Shown one piece after another: positions 27,162 to 34,771 of a stretch of 64,000 bases of DNA (position 1 is the first letter of the stretch; each line of letters begins with the position of its first letter). The notes beneath the pieces were generated by a model that worked only from the letters and a program-made list of their open reading frames with translations, searched no databases and was not told the DNA's origin. A program made the translations under genes and the position numbers. Source of the stretch: Pelomonas sp047654785 (GTDB lineage Bacteria; Pseudomonadota; Gammaproteobacteria; Burkholderiales; Burkholderiaceae_C); assembly GCF_047654785.1 (NCBI RefSeq), contig NZ_JASGKQ010000001.1, positions 434,001-498,000 on the forward strand, written 5' to 3'.

Positions 27162-28051
27162 TGCTCAAGGGGCGGCTCGGGCTGGAACAGGCCCGTATCC
27201 CGCATGCTGACCGCCACGGTCTGCTCTACCTTGACCGCGGCGTGCTCAGCGTCGAGGACGGCTGTCTGCACTTCGTTTCTGCCGGTGGCTCGCTGCCGGC
27301 CGGTACCTACCAACTGCCCCACCAGACCGTCTCGGCGCTGCTCATCGGACCCGGTACCAGCTTGAGCCATGACGTGCTTCGGCTGCTGGCCCGCCACGGC
27401 ACCAGCCTCGTCGCGGTCGGCAGCGACGCCACCCGGCTCTACACGGCCCCCGCCTTCGGTCCTGATCGGTCCGACCTCGCCCGCGCCCAGGCCCGGGCCT
27501 GGGCTGACGAACGGCAGCGCCTGGCCATTGCCCGCAAGATGTATGCGCGCCGCTTGGGAGAAATCCTGCCCCATACCGACATCGATGTGCTGCGCGGCAT
27601 CGAAGGCGCACGCGTCAAGGCCAGCTACCAGTTGCTGGCGCAGCAGTTCGGCATCACCTGGAAGCGCCGCGCCTATGACCGCAGCCGTCCCGATGCTGCC
27701 GATAGTGCCAACGCGGCGCTCAACCACGCCTCCACGGCCGTTCGAGCCGCTGCCGGCGTGGCTGTGGCCTCCGTTTCGGCCCTGCCCCAGCTGGGATTTA
27801 TCCACGAGGACTCCGATCAGTCTTTCGTGCTTGACGTGGCCGATCTCTACCGCGAGAGCGTCACCTTGCCCATCGCGTTCTCGGTCGCCAAGCGACTGGA
27901 CGAGGGTACGGACGAGTCGGTGGACCGGCTGGTGCGCCGAGCCGCCGCGCGCGAATTCCGCCGTATCGGCCTCGTGCCCAAGATGATCGACGACATCCAG
28001 AGCCTCTTCGGAACCACCCGTGATGACGCTGACCGTTCTGATCACCCGTGA
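27161..28051 (+). CDS. cas1e: Cas1e, CRISPR integrase
   Basis: 296 residues; ATG 27161 shares one base with the cas6e stop (TGATG). Recognised elements are KGRLGLEQARIPHADRHG, LLARHGTSLVAVGSDATRLY, the metal-binding Glu in IEGARVKASYQLLA, and the His and Asp region LGFIHEDSDQSFVLDVADLYR. Cas1 and Cas2 capture foreign DNA fragments and insert them at the leader end of the array. All expected catalytic positions can be found, so adaptation may still work even though interference genes are missing. Confidence 0.93.
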   Translation: MLKGRLGLEQARIPHADRHGLLYLDRGVLSVEDGCLHFVSAGGSLPAGTYQLPHQTVSALLIGPGTSLSHDVLRLLARHGTSLVAVGSDATRLYTAPAFGPDRSDLARAQARAWADERQRLAIARKMYARRLGEILPHTDIDVLRGIEGARVKASYQLLAQQFGITWKRRAYDRSRPDAADSANAALNHASTAVRAAAGVAVASVSALPQLGFIHEDSDQSFVLDVADLYRESVTLPIAFSVAKRLDEGTDESVDRLVRRAAAREFRRIGLVPKMIDDIQSLFGTTRDDADRSDHP

Positions 28052-28316
28052 CGTCGAAGATCGTTACCGCGGCTTCCTCGCCTCCGCGCTGCTTGAGCTG
28101 TCGCCTGGTGTGTACGCCAGCCCGCACCTTGGCGCCAAGGCCCGCGAGCAGATATGGAAAGTCGTCAGTGACTGGCATGCCCAGTTGCAACGTGGATCTT
28201 TGACCTTGCTGTACCCCGACCGGCAGGCCGACGGTGGCCTGCACGTCCGTCAACTTGGCACGTCTCCAAGACATCCTGTACGGCTCGAAGGCGTGTTGCT
28301 CATGAGCAAGGGTTAA
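28023..28316 (+). CDS. cas2e: Cas2e, CRISPR adaptation subunit
   Basis: 97 residues from ATG 28023 (GTG 28020 in frame just before). It overlaps the end of cas1e by 29 bases. The beta-strand opening LTVLITRDVEDRYRGFLASALLELSPGVY, AKAREQIWKVV and the C-terminal RHPVRLEGVLLMSKG match the Cas2e type of I-E systems. Cas2 bridges two Cas1 dimers. The gene ends 63 bases before the first repeat, so the leader directly follows its stop. Confidence 0.92.
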   Translation: MTLTVLITRDVEDRYRGFLASALLELSPGVYASPHLGAKAREQIWKVVSDWHAQLQRGSLTLLYPDRQADGGLHVRQLGTSPRHPVRLEGVLLMSKG

Positions 28317-28379
28317 CACTGAATTTGATCGACGTGTTCTTTAACAAAATGATTTCGCCTCAATGGGTTAGGGCCTAGA
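28317..28379 (+). promoter_or_regulatory. CRISPR leader with IHF-like site
   Basis: This AT-rich stretch between the cas2e stop and the first repeat is the leader, placed by the position of cas1-cas2 and by the degenerate repeat at the far end. Positions 28342-28354 on the complement read AATCATTTTGTTA, one mismatch from the IHF consensus WATCAANNNNTTR. I-E adaptation is known to need IHF bound in the leader, so the match supports an active leader. No clear promoter could be fixed. Confidence 0.7.
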
Positions 28380-29782
28380 GGTTGCCCCGCGCGAGCGGGG
28401 ATGGACCCTTGTTGCGACCTGGCCCTGAGACTGGCCGGCGGGTTGCCCCGCGCGAGCGGGGATGGACCCAGCACGCGCTGGCCGGCCGGGATGTTGTGCG
28501 CGGTTGCCCCGCGCGAGCGGGGATGGACCCCGTAATCGGCGAGTAGGTGTACTTTTTATATTGGTTGCCCCGCGCGAGCGGGGATGGACCCCAGAGCAGC
28601 AATACGACCAGGCAGACGAGGATGGTTGCCCCGCGCGAGCGGGGATGGACCCAACTGGGCGGGCTACACCGCCGACCACTCGCCGGTTGCCCCGCGCGAG
28701 CGGGGATGGACCCTCGGCCAGCGCCACCGTGCCCCGTGCGCCGCCGGTTGCCCCGCGCGAGCGGGGATGGACCCGGTGCGCTCGACAAGGGCCTGGACAC
28801 CATCGTGGTTGCCCCGCGCGAGCGGGGATGGACCCCCCGCGCTGGGCAAGCGGGTGGCACAGAGCATGGTTGCCCCGCGCGAGCGGGGATGGACCCCAGC
28901 CGACGATGGTGGCGAGGACGATGGACAGGGTTGCCCCGCGCGAGCGGGGATGGACCGTGGAAGGATGCGACCGCCCAGGGCCTCGCCAGGGTTGCCCCGC
29001 GCGAGCGGGGATGGACCCGTGCCATCCGCCTCCAGCGCCGCGTTCGTCGCGGTTGCCCCGCGCGAGCGGGGATGGACCCCCGCCGCGACTGGCGATCAAC
29101 TCATCGACCGAGGTTGCCCCGCGCGAGCGGGGATGGACCCCGACCCCGCCGCGTCCGGCCCGAAATAGTGGTGGTTGCCCCGCGCGAGCGGGGATGGACC
29201 CGATGCGAACTGGCTGATGGACCATGCCGGCGCGGTTGCCCCGCGCGAGCGGGGATGGACCCCATGAGCCGCTTCCTCGAAATCCGCACGTTGCGGTTGC
29301 CCCGCGCGAGCGGGGATGGACCCCCAAAGGACTACACCATGCCCCCGACCATCAAGGTTGCCCCGCGCGAGCGGGGATGGACCCGTAGAGCTTTTGCCAT
29401 GCCACGCGAGCGTCAAGGTTGCCCCGCGCGAGCGGGGATGGACCCCTGCGCGCGATCGAGCGCCTGGCCCAGAAGGCGGTTGCCCCGCGCGAGCGGGGAT
29501 GGACCCATGGCCGGCACCACGGGCACGCACACGACGGGGGTTGCCCCGCGCGAGCGGGGATGGACCCGGTGTCGTTCAGCTTGCTCATGATCGTGGCCTG
29601 GTTGCCCCGCGCGAGCGGGGATGGACCCAAGGGCAAGGTGTCGGCTGAGGAACTGCAGCAGGTTGCCCCGCGCGAGCGGGGATGGACCCCCCCATGCTTG
29701 ACCTTGACCTGTACTGCCACCGGTTGCCCCGCGCGAGCGGGGATGGACCCACGGCGACCTTGGGCCTGCGCGCGCTCTCTTA
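28380..29782 (+). CRISPR. CRISPR array, leader-proximal block: 23 repeats, 23 spacers
   Basis: 29-base repeats start at 28380 and recur every 61 bases to 29722-29750, giving 32-base spacers throughout. The repeat begins GGTTGCCCC, has the hairpin core CCCCGC-GCGA-GCGGGG and ends ATGGACCC. This is the I-E repeat type. All repeats read identical except the tenth (28929-28957), whose last base is G. The 23rd spacer (29751-29782) is complete at 32 bases and is immediately followed by the insertion sequence. Long false ORFs run through the array on both strands because 61 is not a multiple of 3. Confidence 0.98.
29780..29782. repeat. Target-site duplication TTA, left copy
   Basis: The last three bases of the 23rd spacer, duplicated at 30629-30631 on the other side of the insertion sequence. 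Confidence 0.85.
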
Positions 29783-30628
29783 GAGCGTGTTTACGATCTC
29801 ATTTCCTCCGACAATTGTTGGGTGAAGAGGAAGCCGTACCCAAGCGACATCAGTCGAGAGAAGTTTGCCGAGATCGAGCCGCTGCTGCGCAGCGTTCGGC
29901 GCAGCACCAAGCCGATCAAGGTCGATCTGTACGAGGTGTTCTGCGCAGTGCTGTACCTGCTGCACACGGGTTGCCAATGGCGCTATCTGCCGCCGCAGTT
30001 CCCGAAGTGGCCCAGCGTCTATGCGTACTGGCGCAAATGGAGCGAGCCTGACCAGCACGGAGTGAGCGTGCTGGAGCAGGCTTTAAAAAAATCAGGTTGG
30101 CGCGGCCCGCGAGAGACAGGGGCGCAACGCCTGCAGCGCGTTCTTGATCGTGGACGCGCAGAGCGTGAAGAACACGGACACGGCGGGGTTCAAGGGCTAT
30201 GACGCAGGCAAGAAGGTCTCGGGGATCAAGCGCCACATTGCGGTGGACACCCAGGGGCTTCCCCATGCCGTGGCGATCACGACGGCCGAAGTGACGGACC
30301 GCAAAGGAGCGCTGGCGGCATTCAAGCGCTGCAAGCCGTCGCTGGGACGGGTGCAAAGCGTGCTGACGGACAGCGGCTACACAGGCCAGCCCTTCGCGCA
30401 AGGCGTCAAGGACATCCTGGGTGAGCACGTGACGGTGCAGATCGCCAAGCGAAGCGAGTTGCACACCTTCAAGGTCATGCCCAAGCGCTGGGTTGTCGAG
30501 CGCAGCTTTGCCTGGTTGGAGAAAAACCGCAGACTGTGGAAGAACTGCGAGCGTTGGCTCAACACCAGCTTGCAGTTCGTCCATTTGGCGTTTCTGGCTC
30601 TGCTACTCAGGAGATCGTCAACACGCTC
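29783..30628 (+). mobile_element. IS5-family insertion sequence, 846 bp, inserted in the CRISPR array
   Basis: The ends are inverted repeats: the left end starts GAGCGTGTTTACGATCTC and the right end, reversed, GAGCGTGTTGACGATCTC (17 of 18 identical). It is flanked by the target duplication TTA (29780-29782 and 30629-30631), a TNA target as in the IS1031-type IS5 subgroup. Insertion falls exactly between the end of a spacer and the next repeat. Inside is one DDE transposase split over two frames. Confidence 0.93.
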
Positions 30629-30632
30629 TTAG
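29822..30632 (+). CDS. IS5-family DDE transposase, two frames joined at an A7 run
   Basis: Frame one runs from GTG 29822 (RKPYPSDISREKFAEIEPLL, LLHTGCQWRYLPPQFPKW) and ends at 30202. The catalytic part continues in a second frame: NACSAFLIVDAQSVKNTD, KKVSGIKRHIAVDTQGLPHAV, LTDSGYTG and RWVVERSFAWLEKNRR, ending at 30632. The switch requires moving forward one base, most simply at seven A's (30085-30091). With six A's the frame would read LKNQVGAARERQGRNAC, the sequence I expect for this family. So this is either slippage-programmed expression or a one-base insertion. The stop TAG (30630-30632) lies outside the element, in the target duplication plus the first G of the next repeat. Confidence 0.85.
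30629..30631. repeat. Target-site duplication TTA, right copy
   Basis: TTA directly after the right inverted repeat and before the next CRISPR repeat; matches 29780-29782. Confidence 0.85.
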
Positions 30633-30782
30633 GTTGCCCCGCGCGAGCGGGGATGGACCCCCGATCCGCCGGCCTACACCGTCCGCACCCTCGGTTGCCC
30701 CGCGCGAGCGGGGATGGACCCGGCCAGGTGCTGCCGCAGTACCTCACCGGCAAGGTTGCCCCGCGTGAGCGGGGATGGGCCG
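30632..30782 (+). CRISPR. CRISPR array, leader-distal block: 3 repeats, 2 spacers
   Basis: The array resumes right after the insertion sequence with repeats at 30632-30660, 30693-30721 and 30754-30782 and two 32-base spacers. The last repeat differs from the consensus at three positions (13, 26 and 29), the usual decay of the oldest repeat, and so marks the distal end. With the leader-proximal block the original array had 26 repeats and 25 spacers. Confidence 0.96.
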
Positions 30783-30869
30783 CAGGATGTGGCGATGCGG
30801 TGGGTGCACCGGCTGGTGGGCGCGGCAGTCCCGGGCAGGGGCGTCGTCGGCCGGGGCGCTGCGGCTTCC

Positions 30870-30875
30870 TAGAAT
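30870..30875 (+). promoter_or_regulatory. Possible -10 box (TAGAAT) before argB
   Basis: TAGAAT 26 bases upstream of the argB ATG. The same hexamer precedes tatA, petA and the tRNA gene at similar short distances. No convincing -35 was seen. Confidence 0.4.
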
Positions 30876-30901
30876 GGCCGCCACCTCCCGGAGCCCCGAG
30901 C

Positions 30902-31810
30902 ATGACCACACCCACCACCGCCCCCGACCTCTCCCACATCGCGCCGCGCGAGAAGGCCGAGATCCTGTCGCAGGCGCTGCCCTACATCCGCCGCTTCCAT
31001 GGCAAGACCATCGTCATCAAGTACGGCGGCAATGCGATGACGGACCCGGCGCTGCAGCAGGACTTCGCCGAGGACGTGGTGCTGCTCAAGCTGGTCGGCC
31101 TGAACCCGGTGGTGGTGCACGGCGGCGGCCCGCAGATCGAGGACGCGCTGAACAAGCTGGGCAAGAAGGGCCACTTCATCCAGGGCATGCGCGTCACCGA
31201 CGACGAGACCATGAGCGTCGTCGAATGGGTGCTGGCCGGCGAGGTGCAGCAGGACATCGTCGGCCTGATCAACGCCGCCGGCGGCAAGGCCGTGGGCCTG
31301 ACGGGCCGCGACGGCGGCATGATCCGCGCGAAGAAGCTCAAGATGGTCGACAAGGACGACCCCGCCAAGGAGCACGACGTGGGCCAGGTGGGCGACATCG
31401 TCTCCATCGACCCCAGCGTCGTGAAGGCGCTGCAGGACGACCAGTTCATCCCCGTCGTCAGCCCGATCGGCTTCGGCGAGAAGAACGAGAGCTACAACAT
31501 CAACGCCGACGTCGTGGCCGCCAAGCTGGCCACCGTGCTGCAGGCCGAGAAGCTGCTGATGCTGACCAACATCCGCGGCGTGCTGGACAAGGCCGGCGAG
31601 CTGCTGACGGAGCTGACGCCGCGGCGCATCGACGAGCTGGTGGCCGACGGCACGATCAGCGGCGGCATGATCCCCAAGATCGCCGGCGCCATCGACGCGG
31701 CGAAGAGCGGCGTCAACGCGGTCCACATCATCGACGGCCGCGTGCCGCACGCGATGCTGCTGGAGGTGCTGACGGACCAGGCCTACGGCACGATGATCAG
31801 CTCCCGCTGA
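30902..31810 (+). CDS. argB: ArgB, acetylglutamate kinase
   Basis: 302 residues. Amino-acid-kinase fold motifs: TIVIKYGGNAMTD, VVVHGGGPQIEDAL, the substrate loop LTGRDGGMIRAKKL, YNINADVVAAKLA and GTISGGMIPKI. It phosphorylates N-acetylglutamate, the second step of arginine synthesis; argJ, the cyclic first/fifth-step enzyme, is at 52.9 kb. The C-terminus lacks extra domains. The HAD phosphatase starts 1 base after its stop, suggesting co-transcription. Confidence 0.97.
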   Translation: MTTPTTAPDLSHIAPREKAEILSQALPYIRRFHGKTIVIKYGGNAMTDPALQQDFAEDVVLLKLVGLNPVVVHGGGPQIEDALNKLGKKGHFIQGMRVTDDETMSVVEWVLAGEVQQDIVGLINAAGGKAVGLTGRDGGMIRAKKLKMVDKDDPAKEHDVGQVGDIVSIDPSVVKALQDDQFIPVVSPIGFGEKNESYNINADVVAAKLATVLQAEKLLMLTNIRGVLDKAGELLTELTPRRIDELVADGTISGGMIPKIAGAIDAAKSGVNAVHIIDGRVPHAMLLEVLTDQAYGTMISSR

Positions 31811-31811
31811 C

Positions 31812-32492
31812 GTGGCCCCGCTCAACTGCGTCTGGCTGTTCGACCTCGACGACACGCTGCACAACGCCTCCCACCGCGCCTTCGGGGAGCTGACCGCGGC
31901 GATGACGGCCTACATCGAGGTCCACCTGGGGTTGCCGGCCGACGAGGCCGCGCTGCTGCGCCAGCGCTACTGGCGCCGCTACGGCGCCACGCTGACGGGC
32001 CTGCAGCGCCACCATGGCGTGAAGGCCGCGCACTTCCTGCGAGAGACGCACCGGCTGCCCGGGCTGGACGCGCACCTGCACGGCCATGCGCACGACCTCG
32101 CCGCGCTGCGCCGCCTGCCGGGCCGCAAGCTGCTGCTGACCAACGCGCCGCGGGCCTATGCCGAGCGCGTGTTGGCCGCCGTGGGCCTGGCCGGCGCGTT
32201 CGAGCGGCTGGTCTGCGTCGAGGACATGCGTTGCTTCGGCCAGGTCCGCCCCAAGCCGGACGCGCGCATGTTCCGCATCGTGCTGGCCCGGCTGCGGCTG
32301 CGGCCGGCGCAGTGCGTGCTGGTGGAGGACACGCTGATCCACCAGAAGGTCGCCCGCGGGCTGGGCATGCAGACCGTGTGGATGCAGCGCTGGCTGCACC
32401 GGGCCGGCGCGCCGCGCCTGCACCGGCGGCCCGGCTACGTGGGCCGGCGTGTGCGGTCGCTGGCCGCGCTGGCCCGCGCCCCCCAGTTCTGA
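31812..32492 (+). CDS. HAD-family hydrolase, pyrimidine 5'-nucleotidase type
   Basis: 226 residues, GTG start 31812. HAD motif I FDLDDTLHNASH, motif II LLLTNAPRAYA, the conserved Lys in RPKPDARMFR and motif III VLVEDTLIHQKVARGLGM are all present. The cap domain is small and helical, as in the SDT1/YjjG pyrimidine 5'-nucleotidases. The probable reaction is dephosphorylation of nucleoside monophosphates, inferred from family only. It is typically found next to argB and slmA in Burkholderiales, as here. Confidence 0.85.
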   Translation: MAPLNCVWLFDLDDTLHNASHRAFGELTAAMTAYIEVHLGLPADEAALLRQRYWRRYGATLTGLQRHHGVKAAHFLRETHRLPGLDAHLHGHAHDLAALRRLPGRKLLLTNAPRAYAERVLAAVGLAGAFERLVCVEDMRCFGQVRPKPDARMFRIVLARLRLRPAQCVLVEDTLIHQKVARGLGMQTVWMQRWLHRAGAPRLHRRPGYVGRRVRSLAALARAPQF

Positions 32493-32566
32493 AGTCCGGA
32501 GTTCGCCGGCCGGCGCGCGGCGCTGGCAGAGAATGCGCCTTCCGCGCTTTGGAGCCCATCGCAGGC

Positions 32567-33250
32567 ATGACCCCGTTCTCGGTCCTGATCGTCGAAGACC
32601 AAGCCCGCTTCCGGGAGGCTTTCACCCATGCGCTGGGCAGCGTGCCCGACATCGAGCTGCTGGGCATCGCGCCGGACCTGCCGCAGGGCCGGCGCATGTT
32701 CGACCAGCTCCGGCCCGACGTGCTGCTGGTGGACCTGGACCTGCCCGGCGGCAGCGGCATCGAGCTGATCCGCCACGCCGCGCACGCCCGCCCGCAGTGC
32801 GAGGTGATGGTGATCTCGGTGTTCGGCGACGAGCAGCATGTGGTGGCCAGCATCGAGGCCGGCGCCACCGGCTACCTGCTGAAGGACAGCCTGGCGCTGG
32901 ACCTGCCCGACCAGCTGCGCTCGCTGCGCGCGGGCGGCAGCCCCATCAGCCCCGTCATCGCGCGCCGGCTGCTGGTGCGCCTGGCGCCGGGGGCGGCCGG
33001 CCCGGCGCACCGGGCCGCGGCGGCCGCGGTGGCCGGCGAGGCGGAGGAGGTCGTCGCGCTGTCCGAGCAGGAGTCGCGCGTGCTGCACCTGGCGGCCAAG
33101 GGCTTCACGTTCGACGAGATCGCGCAGTTCATGCAGGTGTCGCCGCACACGGTGATGACCTATGTGAAGCGGGTCTACCGCAAGCTGCAGGTGCGCTCCA
33201 AGGTGGAAGCCATCTACGAGGCGCGCCGCCTGGGCTGGCTGCGGGACTAG
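32567..33250 (+). CDS. NarL/FixJ-type response regulator
   Basis: 227 residues. Receiver domain: LIVEDQARFREA (acidic pocket), phosphoacceptor in LLVDLDLPGGSG, VISVFGDE, GYLLKDS (Lys). An Ala-rich linker leads to a LuxR-type helix-turn-helix (LSEQESRVLHLAAKGFTFDEI, VSPHTVMTYVKRVYRKL, VRSKVEAIYEARRLGW). It would bind DNA as a dimer once phosphorylated. No partner kinase is adjacent; it lies between the HAD phosphatase and slmA, so its regulon is unknown. Confidence 0.92.
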   Translation: MTPFSVLIVEDQARFREAFTHALGSVPDIELLGIAPDLPQGRRMFDQLRPDVLLVDLDLPGGSGIELIRHAAHARPQCEVMVISVFGDEQHVVASIEAGATGYLLKDSLALDLPDQLRSLRAGGSPISPVIARRLLVRLAPGAAGPAHRAAAAAVAGEAEEVVALSEQESRVLHLAAKGFTFDEIAQFMQVSPHTVMTYVKRVYRKLQVRSKVEAIYEARRLGWLRD

Positions 33251-33261
33251 CATCGGCCGCC

Positions 33262-33882
33262 ATGGACGCCGCCCCGCCCGCCGCCAGCCCGGCTCCGAAG
33301 AAGCGCCCCCGGCCCGGCGAGCGCCGCCTGCAGATCCTGCAGGTGCTGGCCGGCATGCTGGAGCAGCCCGGCGCCGACCGCATCACCACCGCCGCGCTCG
33401 CGGCCCGGCTCGGCGTCAGCGAGGCGGCGCTGTACCGCCACTTCGCCAGCAAGGCGCAGATGTTCGAGGCGCTGATCGACTTCATCGAGGGCAGCGTCTT
33501 CGCGCTGGTGCGGCAGGTCGTGGACGCGCCGCAGCCGCTGCCGCCGCCCGGCGCGGCGGCGCGCATCGCCGGCGTCATCCTGCAGTTCGGCGAGAAGAAC
33601 CCCGGCATGGCGCGCGTGATGGCGGGCGACGCGCTGGTGTATGAGGACGAGCGGCTGACGGCGCGCATCAACCAGTGCTTCGACCGCATCGAGTCCTCGC
33701 TGCGCCAGGTGCTGCGCGCGGCGGCCGAGGCGCAGGGCGCGGCCACGCCGACCGTGCAGGCCAACGTGCTGGCGAGCGTCTGGGTCAGCTTCATCGTCGG
33801 CCGGCTGCAGCGCTATGCGCGTTCGGGGTTCAAGCGGCTGCCCACCGAGCAATTGGAAGCCTCGCTGAAGCTGATCGGCTAG
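33262..33882 (+). CDS. slmA: SlmA-like nucleoid occlusion factor (TetR family)
   Basis: 206 residues. The TetR-type DNA-binding region RRLQILQVLAGMLEQPGADRITTAALAARLGVSEAALYRHFASKAQMFEALIDFIE matches SlmA across its length (shown here as one continuous region at about residues 20-75). The C-terminal half has FGEKNPGMARVMAGDALVYE and RINQCFDRIESSLRQVLR, again SlmA-like. SlmA binds chromosomal sites and blocks FtsZ assembly over the nucleoid. The neighbourhood argB-HAD-regulator-slmA agrees with this. A general TetR regulator is the less likely alternative. Confidence 0.86.
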   Translation: MDAAPPAASPAPKKRPRPGERRLQILQVLAGMLEQPGADRITTAALAARLGVSEAALYRHFASKAQMFEALIDFIEGSVFALVRQVVDAPQPLPPPGAAARIAGVILQFGEKNPGMARVMAGDALVYEDERLTARINQCFDRIESSLRQVLRAAAEAQGAATPTVQANVLASVWVSFIVGRLQRYARSGFKRLPTEQLEASLKLIG

Positions 33883-33904
33883 GGGCGCCGCCTAAACTGC
33901 CGGC

Positions 33905-34771
33905 ATGTCCGCTGCTCTCGAATCCCTGATCGCCCGCGCCGAGGGCCTGCTGGCCCGGCTGGAGGCGGTCCTGCCCCACGCCGCCGCGCCGCCCGACTGG
34001 GCCGCGTCCACCGCCTTCCGCGCCCGGCGCCGCCACGGCGCGCTGTGCCTGGAGCCGGTGCGCTCGGTGAGCCGCATCCGCCTGTCCGACCTGCAGGAGG
34101 TCGGGCCGCAGAAGGAGAAGCTGCTGCGCAACACCGCGCAGTTCGTCGCCGGCCGGCCCGCCAACAACGTGCTGCTGACCGGCGCCAAGGGCACCGGCAA
34201 GAGCTCGCTGATCAAGGCGGTGCTGAACGAGTTCTCGGCCCAGGGCCTGCGCCTCATCGAGGTGGACAAGGCCGACCTCGTGGACCTGCCGGACCTGATC
34301 GAGCAGGTCGACGGCCGGCCGGAGCGCTTCGTCGTGTTCTGCGACGACCTGAGCTTCGACGAAGGCGAGGCCGGCTACAAGGCGCTGAAGAGCGTGCTGG
34401 ACGGCTCCGTCACCGCCGCGCCGTCCAACGTGCTGATCTACGCCACCAGCAACCGCCGCCACCTGCTGCCCGAGAAGATGGCGGACAACCTCGGCGGCAG
34501 CCACGGCGAGCATGGCGAGATCCACCCCGGCGAGGCGGTGGAGGAAAAGATCTCGCTGTCCGAGCGCTTCGGGCTGTGGATCAGCTTCTACCCGTTCAGC
34601 CAGGGCGAGTACCTGGCCATCGTCGCGCAGTGGCTGCGGCATTTCGGCCTGGACGACGCCGCCATCGAGGCCGCGCGCCAGCCGGCGCTGGTCTGGGCGC
34701 TGGAGCGCGGCTCGCGCTCGGGCCGCGTGGCCTGGCAGTTCGCGCGCGACCTGGCGGGGCGGCAGGCATGA
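33905..34771 (+). CDS. DUF815-family ATPase
   Basis: 288 residues. AAA-type P-loop LLTGAKGTGKSS around residue 95, Walker B FVVFCDDLSFDEGE, sensor-like IYATSNRRHLLPE and the downstream SLSERFGLWISFYPF are the DUF815 hallmarks. The cellular role is not established. It overlaps the start of the Nudix-HisI gene by 4 bases (ATGA), so the two are translationally coupled. Confidence 0.85.
   Translation: MSAALESLIARAEGLLARLEAVLPHAAAPPDWAASTAFRARRRHGALCLEPVRSVSRIRLSDLQEVGPQKEKLLRNTAQFVAGRPANNVLLTGAKGTGKSSLIKAVLNEFSAQGLRLIEVDKADLVDLPDLIEQVDGRPERFVVFCDDLSFDEGEAGYKALKSVLDGSVTAAPSNVLIYATSNRRHLLPEKMADNLGGSHGEHGEIHPGEAVEEKISLSERFGLWISFYPFSQGEYLAIVAQWLRHFGLDDAAIEAARQPALVWALERGSRSGRVAWQFARDLAGRQA

Noticed and set aside
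28368..29590. Long ORFs on both strands with repeating PRASGDGP, PARAGMDP or HPRSRGAT units
   Set aside because: They are translations of the 29-base CRISPR repeats in all frames; 61-base periodicity without stops makes false repeat proteins.
28380..30782. Self-targeting spacers
   Set aside because: Reading the spacers against the window by eye gave no match; this is not exhaustive and says nothing about the rest of the genome.
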